Assembly: GCA_011317545.1 (NCBI GenBank)
Contig: WUJK01000004.1
Coordinates: 1,426,001-1,490,000 of the forward strand
Source of the DNA: Coniella vitis
Lineage: Eukaryota > Ascomycota > Sordariomycetes > Diaporthales > Schizoparmaceae
Reading direction: 5' to 3'
DNA length: 64,000 nt
Position numbers and translations under genes: made by a program. Numbering within the stretch: position 1 is the stretch's first letter; the number at the start of each line of letters is the position of its first letter. Positions 1 to 14,139 of the stretch are shown here, piece by piece. The notes beneath the pieces are model-generated. The model was not told where the DNA came from. It did no database searches and saw only the letters and a program-made list of their open reading frames with translations.

Positions 1-3000
1 GCAACGAGAAGAAATGGCAGGCGCCGCCTGGACGAGAGCCACGAGCGCCAAGCCGCCATCTCTCTACCCCATGCCGATCGATTACTATGTGCATTTTGGC
101 CGTGCACGCTATCTGCGTACCTCGGTACCTTTTACCGCAGCATTAGCGGCCCCAGCGATTTGCAAATAGGGGGCAACGGCCGTCAAGCCCTACATAGCAA
201 CAAGCCTCTCCCTAGGGCTGCTAGGTACCATGTAACCACAAGGCCTGCGAACCATGGCACGTAAGGGGCCGTGGCGCGGTGTGCAAAACAGGCCTCGGTC
301 GCTAATAAGGTTCTGTCACGGCCAAGCTTGCTGTTTTATCTGCCAATAGCGTGAATTCTGAATTGCCTTGACAGCGAATTAAGTACCGCCTAGCTATTGC
401 ATACTATTACCCGGGTGCTGGGTACAGCAGGCCGCAAATATGCCCACGCCCTGCTCTGCTCTGCTCAGCTCAGCTTGGTGTGCTCTGCTTGGGCTCTGGC
501 TGGCAATTCTGGTGTTGCACGACATACACAGCTGGCCATATGGCATCGCACTGCTCCGACAAGTATTGTCGTACCTGCAGGCGTCAGACTAAAATGCACA
601 GCACGCTGGCTGCTTTGTTTCGAAACATCACGATAAGCTTAATAAAACTATCCCACTGACAACACTGCAGCGGCACAATGCCATGTTCAAAGCTCAGCAG
701 GAAAACCCAACCCAGCATGCAAATGCAACGAGGCTCGCTTGGCTCGCTACCAAAGAGCTGCATTGGTGGCCAAGCGACCTGGAAAGTCTTTCAACCAACC
801 CGTCAACCAGAATCCACGCCCACCGAGTCTTGGAATATCCGCACTGCAGACACACATCAAGGCATCCCGCTAAGCAGTGATGAGACGCCCCCAGTTGCTT
901 GCCCGTCGTCATGAGTACCGTCCACGCCTCAGGACCGGCGATCAAGCAGTCACACACTCGCTGCCATAGTACATATCACTTGGCCTGCGTGCGACAAGCA
1001 CAGGATATCTGGCCAACTTGCACATTGTATCCACCACCTGGCCGATCTCGGGTGGACCTTCGCGTATTGTCTTTCCAGCATGATCGCGATGACCCGACAC
1101 CTGCCGAGCAACCACAGGATCCCGCCCAGAAAATCCTCCGAGCAGACCTGCGAATCAAAACCATGCAGTTGGCAAGAGGCCGTAACGGCTGCTACAAGGC
1201 CCCTGGACGAACAACGTATTGGCCTCGGCATGCCGTGTGATCAAGATTTAAGCCCAGATTGAGAAAGCGGGGGGATGAAACAAATCTCTTTTCACCCACT
1301 GTGCTCAGGGACAGCCTTGCCAATTAGACATAGGATGTACTACTTGTGAACTGGTGTGCTTGCGGCTTTCCATGGCAAACCTAGTCACCTGTAGTCAGTT
1401 GCGCGAGAGCATCTGCAGAACCTGAGCGGCATCACAGGGAGCAGCCTGATGCCAGCATCATAAAACCTGATCTCTACTGCTACCAGAATACTCTGCAGAG
1501 TCGATGGCAAGTGTTGCCCTTGCACAACAGACGCGTAACTCTGTGGCTACCAGGTCTTGCCAAAAATCGGTTCAGCTGGCCTAGCCACCCGACGCTGCGG
1601 CGCCCCATGTCCGCCCTGAAAGTTTCGTGTCTGTCAAGCATGCTGAAATATCCCTAGTTTTTCCTCTGCGCCTTTGCTGAGCTGATTGCTTTGCGAGCAT
1701 CTGCCTGCTACTGGACCCTACTACACAGCCATTTCTCCTGAAAGAATCTGCAGACTGGGCTTCGCGGAGTTTCTTTGTAAACGGGTCTCGAGGTGGAGCA
1801 AGTCCATCAGCAGAGTGAATCAAGAAAAGTATCACGACGTCAGGCGCCCCAAAGTTGTACCTAATACTGTACATCTGGAGTATGTGGTGGACACCAGTTG
1901 ACGGCTTGAGCATCCGCATGTGCCGGGCTTTGCCACTGCCCCTCACTTCCTCTTGCGAGGTACGATGGCGGCACTTGCCCGTGTACATAGTATACCTTGG
2001 GGAACCTCGATGCCGTTTCGAAAGCCGCAGCAAAGATCATGTCGGCAGCAAGCTCTTCCGCTGCACTCTGGATCCTTTGTCGCCTGCAACAAGAGGTGGA
2101 CGACTGCAAGTACGGTCGATCCATGCTTTGCAGAAGCGGTCTCGTTGGGGGGTGATTACACACCTCCGTAAGTAGTATCTGTGACTTGGCATCGCAATCA
2201 AACCGTGCTCAAATGCGCTTTTTGCTGGTGGGCCACCCATGCACTCTTAACGCCGACATATAGCTGTACTTATGTACACCGGTGTGCGTATCCTGCGAGT
2301 GGGGTTGCTGGAACGCCTCGAGTGTACAGGAGAGGCTGCTTCTGTGAGGCTGTTGAAGGCGAGAGGATATCTTGTTGCTCAGACATGGGCTACCAAGACG
2401 TCTGGAAGGTTGATGCGGGTTCAAGGCATCAATGACATCCGATCTGCAAGGCTAGGATGACAGGTGGGCAAGAGTGGCCGGCATAAGATCTGGCAGCCTG
2501 GCCGGTCACATCGCCAGTTCTGATCCGCATTGCTTGTTGAGCCAACGTGCCAACGTAGGGGGCATCGTCGGCCCCTTTGGGCTGTGCCAGTTTACATATA
2601 ATACATTGATAGTATTCCTTTGGGACGTGGAAAACTTGCGGTGCCGTGGCTCATGCCGGGTTTATCCCTGTTGCAGCAGGCTGCCAGCTGCCCGGTACTT
2701 GTACTTCTACCTCTTGCTTCACAAGTACGGCGGCAGTGCTGCCGCATCGGGCAACAGGACCGTAACCCCATAGAATAGCCAGTGCACCCGTTTGGGTTAG
2801 CCTTTGTGCTGGAGCCGCCCGTGTGGGCATGTCCATCGCAATTTGGCGCGCCTATCTTCTTTGCGCCCAGAGCCAGCGACACCTCAATCTCGCGCCCTGC
2901 GCCTGTTGGATTATGAGATGCATCGTGCGCAGCTCAGCTCAGCTCAACGTGATAATTCTCCAGCCGTGAGCGCGGAATTTGCAGCCCAAAAAGCACGTGG

Positions 3001-4370
3001 AGGTCAAGAAGGATGGCTTGTCACGGTCTGGCCGCGAAGCATCTGTGTAGTCAAAGCAGAATGAATACATGCATTGCCACCTTGTTTGGTACCCCACGGG
3101 AAATACGATAACGAGGAATCGAATTACCCATTATACTGTCCCCGTCGATTTGTGTATTATGCATTTTTATATACTATGTAGTAGATGTGTAGAACTGTTG
3201 AGTGTTCTTTGTGTGACGCAAGTTGCCCGCTTCCCCGGAGCGTACCGTCCCTTCCTTCGCCAGTGCGGCACTGCCAAGCTAGAAGTACCTCACGTATACA
3301 GTTTCCAATACAGAGTACAATAAGCACATGGACAGTGGCTCGCCCTGCAGATTGGGCTGTGCTGCGTGCTACATAGTAGTCTACTATTATAGCTTGTACG
3401 TAGTAAGGTGCTGTACTATGTACTCATAGTATAGTAGAAGGCATCCCATGCCTGTACATAGTATTCTCAACGCGGGACCGTGATCTTGGCGACCAAGGGC
3501 TGCTGGTCGTCAAGGGGCCATCCCTGCACGAGAAACGCTAGATTATCCCCCTTCCCCGAGTCAGCAAGTACTTCTACGTACTCTGGAGGACTCGCAAAAA
3601 ACTGGGGTCGGCGGTACCTGCGGTCTACCTCATCATAGCGAGAAGGCCGCCCTGCGTCCTGCGGTTCGTCTCATGTCTCACAGATGTTCAATGCCAGAGC
3701 AAGCAAGCCCCACCCACAATTTTGTGACAGCTGCTACTGCAGCAACCTCGGGCCAAGTGTGCGCGTACTCTGTACTGCAGTACGTACCTGGGGACAGAGT
3801 ACCTAGGTTGTTGTTCCTTGCTGGGTCTGACCCTGACTGTCCATGGCCTCATCCCCTGTATCTTTTCGACGTCGCCATGAAGCCGTTCTACTGCGCTAAG
3901 TAGGTACCGCGTACTGTACCAGCCCAGGGCCTAGCCACTAAAAGAGACACCCATTCCACATGGCACTTTTTCTCTCCGTCGCGACCTACATAAAGATTAA
4001 TCCACCCCTCCCACCTTCTGTCTTGGGCCACGCCTTGGACCTCTCTCGATACCAGTCTATCCAACTCGACGCTTGACACGCCTATTACGCCAACCACCAT
4101 CCACCAACCGTAACTAATCATTAATAATTCTTGGCTTGCAACGCTGTTCAGCCTGGCTTCGGCCCTCCTACCTTCAGCTCTCTTTCCCAACGACCAGCAC
4201 CTCCAGCTGTTCAATCATCCGTAGTCTGGCTTGTCTCCCTGTTTTGCTACACTGCGATCATCATCACTGCTCAAGACTCGGCCTCTGGGAGGAAAAGGGC
4301 GACGGCAGCAGAAACGAAAGCAGCAACAACCAAAACAAAAAGAAAAGAAGAAAAAACCAGAACCGACACA
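1..4370. other. Intergenic region upstream of flbC-like gene; no supported gene
   Basis: Only short reading frames of 150 codons or fewer occur on both strands. None shows a recognisable domain or a convincing spliced continuation. Short CTCTG/CTCAG repeats lie at about 453-478 and 2928-2945. Copies of the GTACATAGTA/TACTATGTAC motif lie at about 3366-3463. The last few hundred bases are pyrimidine-rich and then A-rich just before the ATG at 4371, as expected for a promoter and leader of the downstream gene; a transcription start cannot be placed from sequence. Confidence 0.6.
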
Positions 4371-5442
4371 ATGGCTACCATGATCATGTCCTACAATTGC
4401 GGCGCACAGCCAAACGCACACTACGCCTACGGGCAGCCTCAGGGCCCCCCGTCGCCTCCTATGGACGACACATCCAAGTGCTCACTGCCATCCATCTCCA
4501 GTTTGCTCGGGTTGGCCGATGGTGGATCACCCTCTCCAGACCACTCAGCAGCCTCGCAGCAAGGTAAGAATCAGTCCCCACTTCATCATGCCCAAAGCAT
4601 GCCGGCGCCCAAGGCGGACAGAGTTGTGTTGACCACTGGCCCCAACAGCAGCAGCAACATCCGTCAAGTCAGACACCCGTCCCAGCTCAGCCCAATACAC
4701 CGCTTCTGCTCGCTTGGACGCCTATCCTCTCACTCCACCCATGTCGTCAGCTGCTTCGTTTGATGGCTACCACTCGCCTTCTTCCAAGTCTGTCCACCAC
4801 ACGCAACCCAGCTACTACGACTCCATGGTCTCGGGCAAGCCCGAGCCATGCCACCAGATGGTGCCGCGCACCTCAGTGCAGCAGCCCGCCTACCCTGCGC
4901 TCAACTTCACAAACTCGTTTGTGTCGAATCCGTCCATGGCTCCGTATTATTCAGCCGTGCACTCGACTCCTCCACCCCAGCTGCCGCAAGTCTCTGGGCT
5001 TTACTACCAGCGACCCTTGCCTCAGGTAAGCTTTTTTTTTTTTTTTTTCCGTCCTCTCCAGCGGTTGTTGCGCTTCAAGAATGTGGGGGAAGTGGAGATT
5101 AACGTTGGTGTCCAATAGGCCTTTCCCCCGGGACCTCCTCTCGGCGTAGCCATGCCCTCAACCGGGCCCAGCCCATGGCAACATCATCACTATATCTCGC
5201 CATCATCCGCAGCTTCTTTTCCGCAGTCACAGGACCGCTACATTTGCCAGACGTGCAACAAGGCTTTTTCGCGTCCCAGCTCGCTTCGCATCCACAGCCA
5301 CTCGCATACTGGCGAGAAGCCTTTCAAGTGCCCCCATGTTGGATGCGGCAAGGCTTTTAGCGTGCGAAGCAACATGAAGCGTCACGAGCGCGGCTGCCAC
5401 ACCTTTGAGGCAAGCAATTCGGCGTCGCCTCTCATGGCCTAA
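4371..5442 (+). CDS. flbC: FlbC-like C2H2 zinc-finger transcription factor (conidiation regulator)
   Basis: Predicted nuclear DNA-binding protein of 297 aa from three exons: 4371-4563, 4649-5025 and 5119-5442. Introns 4564-4648 and 5026-5118 have GT...AG ends and keep the frame. Two C2H2 fingers sit at the C-terminus: C233/C236/H249/H253 and C261/C266/H279/H284, joined by a TGEKPF linker. The finger block (RPSSLRIHSHSHTGEKPFK and RSNMKRHERGCH) matches my recollection of Aspergillus FlbC and its Sordariomycete orthologues, which activate asexual development. The N-terminal two thirds is Pro/Ser/Tyr-rich and includes a YPLTPPMSSAASF segment. The ATG at 4371 is chosen because it opens the exon-1 frame after an A-rich leader; a second ATG is four codons in. 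The first acceptor is a tandem CAGCAGCAG, so small isoform variation is possible. Intron 2 holds a T17 run. The exact orthology is inferred; the class of protein is secure. Confidence 0.85.
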
Positions 5443-6202
5443 GCACCGAGCTGGTTGATCGTTCCTTGACATTTGATATTCCCGCACATATTTTACCTTT
5501 CACCGCCACCTTTATTTGACAACATACACACACTTATGCTTCTAATTGCAACTGTGGCCATCTACCACAAAAGAAAACGAGACAGACGGGTTCGGAATAC
5601 CTCACGGTAGATTCACTTTTTGGGTACGATTCGGGGATAACTTCTTGGCACCTGGCATGATACCACATACGGATAGGGCGGGCACAGCATAGCCACGTTC
5701 AGCGATCACTGCTTTTCTCGAGCATTTGCACGGCGTTTTCAAGGTATCATTCAAACAAATGTATTTCTTTGTTTCTCATTCTTATCTTCTTAATGGGCTA
5801 GGTCTGAAAAAAAAAAGTTTGAGTGACGCCATCTCCGATTCTGGCTAGCTGGCTTTATTATTTTGGTGTCTTTTTCTACAATTTTCTTTTTCTTTTCTTT
5901 CTTGGATTGAAAAGTGGGCATGATTCGTTTTCCCTCTGGACATTGCTTTTCTCATTATACCCAACTTGACTTGTTTTTTTTTAAAAGCAAAATTAAATGT
6001 ATTCTAGCAATTTGTACAATATTAGCAACCTATTTGCGCAACACAACCACCATTCGTGTTCAATATTCAGCATCTTCTTGAATATGATTCTCGTGACCTA
6101 AACTTTTATCTTGTAAGTCATTGGTTACCCCAAAGTGAAATAGAATTGCCAAGTTCCAGTGGCCAGCATCACTGTCAGCCGAGTAATTGTCTAGCATTTT
6201 TC

Positions 6203-6270
6203 ACCCCCCCCCCCTCCTTCTCTCCATCTCTCCCTCTCCTTCTCTCTCTTTCCCTCTCTCTTTCCCTCTC
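6203..6270. repeat. Pyrimidine (C11 plus CT-rich) low-complexity tract
   Basis: A run of 11 C at 6204-6214 is followed by CT-rich sequence with repeated TCTCTC and TTTCCCTCTC units. It is non-coding and lies downstream of the flbC-like gene. Confidence 0.9.
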
Positions 6271-7233
6271 GCCGTCGTCCCCTATCCCTGTTTCTGTTCA
6301 CTCTCCCGTTGGAGCCGGGGGCATGCACACTTGAGATGCGTACATAGTAAATTGACTGGGTACGTACCCACAAGTTGGGGATCTGCGATACTTTTTGCCG
6401 ATCTCTTGTTGTGTGACTGATTAAGTGGAATCTTTTTTTTCTTTTCTCGGTTTTTTTATCTTCTTTTAATATATACTTGGCTCCGCTCGGACCGGTAAGC
6501 TTCCAGAGATAATTTTTATTATATTCTGTTATAGGTGGATTACTATGTCAAGGATCTACTTATCATATATCTTGGGATCAGGGCGTCGGCCTGTGCGGAT
6601 TTGATGGAGAAGTTTCTTTTTTTTCCGGATTTGCGTCAATGTTCTTCCTTGGGGGGAAAGGGGGGTGGGGGTTGTTGTGGTTGTTTGTTTTGAAGGGCAT
6701 GAAGATCTTGATCGTGGCGGAGCATCGTTGGCAGGTATCCAACGTATACGTAAACTATAGTACTTTGTACTTTGTAAAATATGGTATTAGACTATCGGTC
6801 GATGGCTACCTACCTACCTTAGTTTCTGTTTTTTTCTTGTCCTTTTTCTTCCCCTCCCCCCCGACACTTTTCATACTGTCTACAAATGAAATGCTCGGAG
6901 GGTAATATATAGTACGTACTGGGCAAATGGGGGAGTCATGATAGCAAAGCACAGCACAGCACAGCACAAGCGTGGGGCTCCCCTTTCTTGCACAAGCGTG
7001 AATCAAGATCAGGTTGGAATCAAGAGAACCGTATAAGTGTCGCCCATGGGTATAGCTGGTTACTGTATCTTGTCTGGGCTGGGGGGGAAGGACGGAAGGG
7101 AGAAGAAACCTAGGTGCACCGTCCTGCAAGAAACGAAAGAAGGGAGAAATGGATGGGAAATCTTTTGGGGTTCACGTCAAGTGGTTTTTACTTGTTGCCC
7201 GGAAATATGGTTATATGGGACCTCTGAATCGCC

Positions 7234-7257
7234 TTTTTTTTTTTAAAAAAAAAAAAA
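7234..7257. repeat. T11A13 homopolymer palindrome
   Basis: Eleven T are followed directly by thirteen A, giving a perfect 22-bp palindrome of oligo(dT)/oligo(dA). Such tracts tend to exclude nucleosomes and can slip in sequencing, so the exact length is uncertain. Confidence 0.85.
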
Positions 7258-10200
7258 TAAACCTCTTACGACCTTTTTATTCTTCAAGGAGAGTATACGA
7301 ACTTGGGGATTCTACCGTACAAGTTTATATTTGAGCTTACTCGGTAGGAATTCACGTCTTCAGATCTCTTTCCAAAAAATCAAGTGCGCGATTTTAGAAA
7401 GACCGAGTAGAGCAAAGAAAAAAGGCAAGTGATATCGCAGCCCAAGCAAAAGCCTGCTCATGGCGGTGGGTGACATTCAAATGGTTGTAGTTCCTGCTGA
7501 TTACCTAAGACGGTTATGCCGCGTTCCATTGTCGCGGGAATATTCCACGTTTTTTTGGGGGGGGGGAGAGGGGTTCCTGCCTTTTTCATTTTTTTTTTTT
7601 TTGGCTGCATGTTGCGCAAGGATGACACCCCAGTTCTCATCAGTTGTCAGATTCGGGACGGGGGGTGTTCAGGTACTCTATGTATGTACTGTAGTAAGAA
7701 AGCTACTTTTTTCTTTTCTTTTTGGGATGTATGCGTGTGTATCACATAGTATGTCCCATCGAAAAGCTGGATGTTTTTTGGTAGTTTTTCTAATGGAAAT
7801 TACTTGATGATACACGCGCTTAATAAGACGGGGTGGCTTCCATGAATTTCGTACGTTATACAGTGCCCTTAAAACGTGCCCAGGTACTTGGAGCACAGAA
7901 CGTACCATGTACCCACCTCGGCACGTCCACAGCACTTTAGTTACTTATGTACAAGCCTAACCCTAGTCCTAGTATGACTTGGGACACAAAAGAACCCACT
8001 CTCTAACCCCCTTCTCTCCCGCCTTTTCTTTCCCTTTCTCTTTGGGTCCTGAGTCATCAAAATCATCAGTCATCAATGACCATCCTGGGCGGCACGTTAT
8101 TCCGAAGTTCTGTCTTGGGGTCTTCTTTTGTGATTGCTCGTGGTATCCATGGCATTCGTAGTATCCTTTCTCCGCCAACTAATACCAAAAATCAAAGTCT
8201 TCGGGACTAAAACAGCAAGATGAAGATGCAAGACAAGAAAATTTACACAAGCAAAACCAAGGAAGAACAGAGATTTGTCAAGTAAGTACTAATCAATTTC
8301 GCTTTGACCGATTGTGCCACTTGCTGCGATGTCCCATGTGTGAAAACCATACTCTCGTCAATCGGGGCCAAGTACTTCTATAGTACTTCTATCATCTATG
8401 AAAAAGTCAAACCGCAAAAGTATAGTACGTACTATCGTTACCTTGCTTTTATAAAAGTAAGAAAAAGGTTGATAAGCGAGGCAATGCAGGGCGAGGCACA
8501 AGGCAAAGGCAAGAACAGGGCAGGGCTCTCTCATGGCTGATTTGAACAGAGCCCACTTTGATCTGCGCGGACATTTTTATGAGCTGCACGTGAGCATACT
8601 TATTATACATGGTATGTTATTAATCTACTCTTTAAAATGATCTGTCTTTTTTTTTTGTTTCTTTTTTCATTTCTGGTTGTTGTTTCTTGCTGTTTACGGT
8701 TTCGGCGTATTTCGGTCAGAAAACAATTGGCGGGGGGGAAGGTCTGAAATACAATTTTGGGAGGAGGGAGAGGGTGGGGAGAGGGGGAGTGTGGATGATT
8801 GATGAAACAGCTCTGTGGGCTTGGTGATTATTTCGTTCAGTGCTTTTGCCTTGCTTTGTTCATCAGCAGTGGTGCTCTGGGTAAAAAAGAAAGAAAGAAA
8901 AAAAAGAAGAAACAAGATGGATGGCCCTGGCTGAGTTCAAGGATGTGACGGAAGATGCCGTTCAAACTTTACCGCTTACTTAATACACTGCGTTGTTGAA
9001 GGGGTTAGGTGGTATGTACTGTGTGTGTAGTCCCTAGTATTTGCCCAGTATGTAATTCCACAACTTCCCGGCTTCTTTGAATCCAACGTAAGTACTGCAA
9101 ACACTATGAACGGCTGAAGGAACTACTATTAGCGCTGCGTCATGGGAATAACGCGGACGAAGCTTTGTTTCTCGAGATGCTAGCAGACAAACGGCAGATT
9201 GTCCAGAACTACCCAAGTTTTATTAGTCCTACCGCGTAGTCAGCCACAGTGCAAATTCAACTATTCGCACCTATCTGATGGCCTTGTTCACGTAATACAT
9301 CACATTCAACAGGCCCCACCTATAAGAGACAGAAACAGAGGGCCCAAAATACAAGACGACAAAAATAATTAAGGGAGTAAAAAAAAAAAACAAGAAGAAA
9401 AACAACACAATCAAGAAAAAGGATGAAAGATCTCCGAGGCACGGGAATTTTTGGGGGGGGGGGGAGAGCCCGCGGAGTTGGCTTGGCACTGATCCTTGCG
9501 AGAATCGTACTAGTAGTACGCAGCCGTTTACGCGATGCGATGGCACGTCGGGGGTTTGAGGGAGGGCAAGGGCTGGCCGAGGATGTCCAATTTCCCCGGA
9601 ATCTCCGGCAAAGCGGGATCCCGAGGTTTTTCTTCCCAAGGTGCTTCAGGGCGCATTGTAGACCGAAATAAGCGACGGTTGAAGATGTAACTAAGAACAT
9701 GGGGCGCCTTCTTGGGCATAGTGACGCAGGCGAAAAGCAGCAGAATTGACGACTTGTTGCTTGGCCAAATAAAAGGTGGATCATAGCTCAACGCTTGGCT
9801 GCTTACATAGTCTCAATTGATACTATTCTATCTTCCTTTTTTCTTCCCTCCTTCCATTCCTATTCTACGTCCACGAACTAGGTTCAAAGCTTTCAGAAAG
9901 AGGCAACGAAGCGGTGAGGATCACGCCCGCGACCCGATAACTGATATGTGGCATACTAGTGCGGATACGGTGACCGACGGCATTCGTGCCTAAGCGTCGA
10001 AGGCAGTGATGTGTCTCGGCAAGTGAAACCGGAGATGTACAGAAAAAAAAGTTGGAAAATAAACCAGACTCTCAAGTATAGTGGCTAGACTATCGCCATC
10101 ACAACAAAACCACCTAGCTGAGTTCGAAATCGTGTGAGCATTCTTTCGGAGGTCGGAACTCTATCTTGTCCGCAAGCTGCCAAGTTTTGCTGCCATGTGT

Positions 10201-13200
10201 TCGGATGTTTTTCATTGATTTTTTCCCACCTCTCTTCAAGAAGCGTGGACTAAAAACGACGCTTGGAAACAGACGAGCATGTGAAGTAGATCTGGAGGGT
10301 TCGAGTGATGTGTCTGGAGGATTGTTTCCCCACACAGTACAGTCCATCTTTACGCTATAATACATTAGTAGTACTATGCACTACGAGACGTGGCCTCGAT
10401 CATAACCTTGCCGAAGTTGTTTTCCGCTTTTTGCTTTGTGCAAAACAAGGTACTGTGTATTCTACCAAAATCAGCTTTCCCCCATTTTTCATTGCGCCTC
10501 TTGCACTATAGTAAATCGAGGCGGCGCACGCTGTTGCAACGGGTGTTTCCGTATGACGTTGACCAAGTCCTGTCAGGGCAATGTCCGTTGTAAATTGGCT
10601 TCATTTCCACAGGGAAGGTGAGGCGAGAGGCCTTGCCTCTTTTTTTCCCTTTTAAGTTCTCCCTCCCAACTTTGGCTTTCCTTTTATGGAAGCATGCTGT
10701 ACATACTTGGTAAACCGGACCCCAAAAGAACAACGTGGGAATAGAATCAGAGGTACCAGACACGTATTGTTGAGAGGCGCGCACACACACACAAGAGCAG
10801 ATACTAACATAGCACGTAGAAGAGTCCAAGTAGCGGCAGCTGACTCGGGGCATGATCAGGCCACCTCGGCACGGCTGGAAGTAGACAATAACTCTTAGAC
10901 CAAGGTGCGGTGCAACGTTTTTGGCGAGGGCTCGTGGTGAGCGATAGATCATGGCTTCTGTTGCACCAAGGTATTGTTGTGGACTGACAGAAACTAATGC
11001 GACGTTGGAAAAAGCCGTGCGCACTAGCACTTTTAATTTTTTTTTAATTAACTTTTTTCTTTGGGGCATGCTGATAGAAAAAAGTACCTAGGTACTTGTA
11101 TGGGAGTCTCGAGGTACGTACTCAACGCAGGTGAAACTTCCAAGGGTCCTGCAACAATGAAGCCAGGGCTGGCTGTGTACTGCGGTACTATGCATGCGGA
11201 AATACTAGTTATTAGGCATATACGAGGCTCAGTAGCGCAGCATGGCTCAGACGCCCACGTTTCCTTCTACATCGCAGCATCCCCCCCCGTCTTCTAGCGT
11301 GCTTCTTTTGCATCATTTTCAGCTGGGATCATCCCGACTATTGGCAGATCAAACACGACGGTTTTATTTGTCAACCACTGTAGGCATCGCTCCCACGTAC
11401 CTACGTCGATACAGACAAATACACGCTTACGTATTGCACTCAAGTGTCTGTTGACGTAGTGTCGCTTGGAGGAAACGCCTCGTGGCATTGCCGTGATCCA
11501 CGATCACGAATAATGCACTGCATAGTGTGAAGTATAATTCAAAAGCAAGCCGCATATTGATGGCTGTTGTTCCTTGGACGCAGGCAGATAAGCTTAATGC
11601 AGCTGAACCCTGTCAAGCGCCGCGTGCTGTTGCCGTATACGAGGATTTGTCTTCAACGAAAACGAGACGAGCAGGGGTATCAACAACGTCAACGGACGGG
11701 ACAGCTGATTCTGTTGGCAAATATTGGCATGATTCTTGACTCAATGCCGTTGCGACAAGTAGCTCAGGTCGTTGCTTGGGCTGAACGCTAACTAGAGCCG
11801 ATGAATATCCGAAGCCGATGTCTTTTTCTGGGGCGGGATGGGGGCCCCTTGTCCGCAGATCGTAAGTAAAAGTGAGGGACGGCCAGGCGCCTAGGTGGAT
11901 AGCCTCACACGCTACTTGACCGCCTGGTCACTCTCTAGTCTGGCTCGCTCAGCCATCTTTGCTGATGGCCGGTTCGCTGAGTTACCACCTACGAGACAAA
12001 CCGTTAAAGCCGCGGTAGCCGCACCGCAGAGAGAGCAGTCATAGTACCTTCAGCCCCAAATGCACGTCGGATGATCGACAAGTATGAGCCACGCGTCGAT
12101 TGTTCGGACGTGTGACAAAGAAAGGCCGTAGGATTTTCCGAGAAGAGCAGAGAATGCTTGCTTTCCCCCCCAGCTGAGCATGCATGCATCCAGGACGCTG
12201 TTCCGCCGCTTCTAGACACCAGGGCCACATGGATATGCTGTAGAGTATATTGCAGCTGCCGAACCATGGTCAAGTGCTCGGAAATGCTGCTTCATTTCTG
12301 AAAAGGCTCCCTCTCTCTCTTCCTCTCCCTCTTCGCTTGAGTCGTCCCGCCGAGGCAATTGGCTATGGAACGCTAGCAAGCACAAAGCGTTCCAGAGCAT
12401 GTAAATGCTGCATATAGCACGAACTGAGCTTCCCACTTACTCCGATACTCGGGGCCTTTGAGTCGTGGAAAAGGCAGTGTCTATCATGTGCGTCCAAAAG
12501 CGTGCGGTTGAACATTGAACCTGATCAAAGTGCTTTCTTGCAAGACCCCTCACGCTTCTTCTCCATCGTCATCTTCTTGTTGCTCGAAACCTCGCTGCCA
12601 TCCAGTGCGGTGCCGAGTACTCTCGAGTCGTAACAGGCGTCGGTACCTGCCGAGTATTTACTTTTCCTGTACTTTTTTCTGGTGCATCTTTAGAGTGATT
12701 GGAACGGAAAGAAGGTTACTGGCGTTCGTGACTTGTGCCAAGGAAAAGTACACACGAGGTACAAAGAAAGGCTTGAACTACTACTTTGGTATGCTACGCT
12801 AATCAAGTCCTCCTTCCCTCTTTCTGCTGCTGCTGCTACTACTTGCTGCCACTACTATGTACTAAGCAGTCTGGGTGGGGGTGTGCCTACCAACTAGGGG
12901 CGGTCTCTGTCCACGGGCCCCCACTGAGACCCTGCAACGGCGGCGGCATCAGCGTCTGCTGTCTGTGGGCTGCTTTTCTGCACCAAAACGGCCCCTCTCC
13001 TTTCCCTACTACTTTGCGATGCATAGTAGTACATGCGAATATAGTCAAGTCCCCGCCGCCCCCAAGTCGAGGAGCCTTGGTGAGAAAGGTGGCTTGCATT
13101 GCATTGTAAACTATAGTAATCTCCACAGAGGCAATGCGGCTTCTGGACACACCACCGGGTAACTACATAGTACATAGTATGGAGCTAGCCCCAAGCCACC

Positions 13201-14111
13201 CGGCCACCCCTGGGCACCCCCCTTGTTGAGCAAGGGTCCTCGGCACGGCTCTGCCCGCACTTGACTATTTTCGGGTCGTTTCCCGATGGCCTCGTCGTGT
13301 GGTTGCCGGGCCGCTCTCCGGACGTGGACACGGACGTGGTGCTAGAAGGGGGAAAGGTATTCTGATGTATGGTGGCTTCAAAGAAAAAGAAAAGGGAGAA
13401 CAAGTAAAGGAAATGATGAGGAAAAAGATGAATATCTTCCAAGCACGCAGCATACTGATGTACAATAATCTGTGTACCAAGTAGCAGATTCAGCACGCAA
13501 TCAACAATGGATAGAAAAGCGAGGCGGCCACTCAACTGAGTAGCGCTGATCGGGGAAAACGTCAGTCAATGCGGAAGAGTGGTTCGCCTTCGAGTATTCA
13601 CTACACACATAGTGCATGGTATACCATTCCTGTTCTGGCGCACAGCATATCGAGTTGCTCCGCGGTGGCTTGCCAGTTCGTTTGCAGCCGCTAGAAGAAA
13701 ATTGGCATCATGTCATGCCCGTCCTTTGACATATGGTTTCTAATGCACACTTTGAGGCTCTGTCAATTCCGGACGAGATCTTCATCTCTAGCAGATACGC
13801 TCGTCCTCAGCAAAATGTGAACCGCAGTTGTAGCGGACGGTAATACATGATTTGAAGTTGGAAATGTTTCCGTGGCAAACGAGCAGATACATGAGTAGCA
13901 TGTATTCAGAATTTCAGCTTCTACCACTGCTACTCATAGTCGTGTCGATAACAAATATCTTGCATGGTACAGTCAAGCGGATATTCTTGATAATAGGGAT
14001 TTATTTGATATGCACTGAAAGTTGTTGTGATATTTGCTTGTCGAGGGAGAAAAAAACCCCGGGGGGGATCTGGTTTTTTCAGAAAGATTCTTGAAAATCA
14101 TTCAACCCAGC

Positions 14112-14139
14112 GAAATAGAGATCCTTGGATCTCTATTTC
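14112..14139. repeat. Perfect inverted repeat, 13-bp arms with TT spacer
   Basis: The left arm is GAAATAGAGATCC (14112-14124), the spacer is TT, and the right arm is its exact reverse complement (14127-14139). No gene is attached. It could form a short hairpin in RNA or a cruciform in DNA. Confidence 0.85.

Noticed and set aside
10506..11069. 187-codon minus-strand frame in the gene desert
   Set aside because: No recognisable domain, no signal peptide and an irregular composition; treated as chance.
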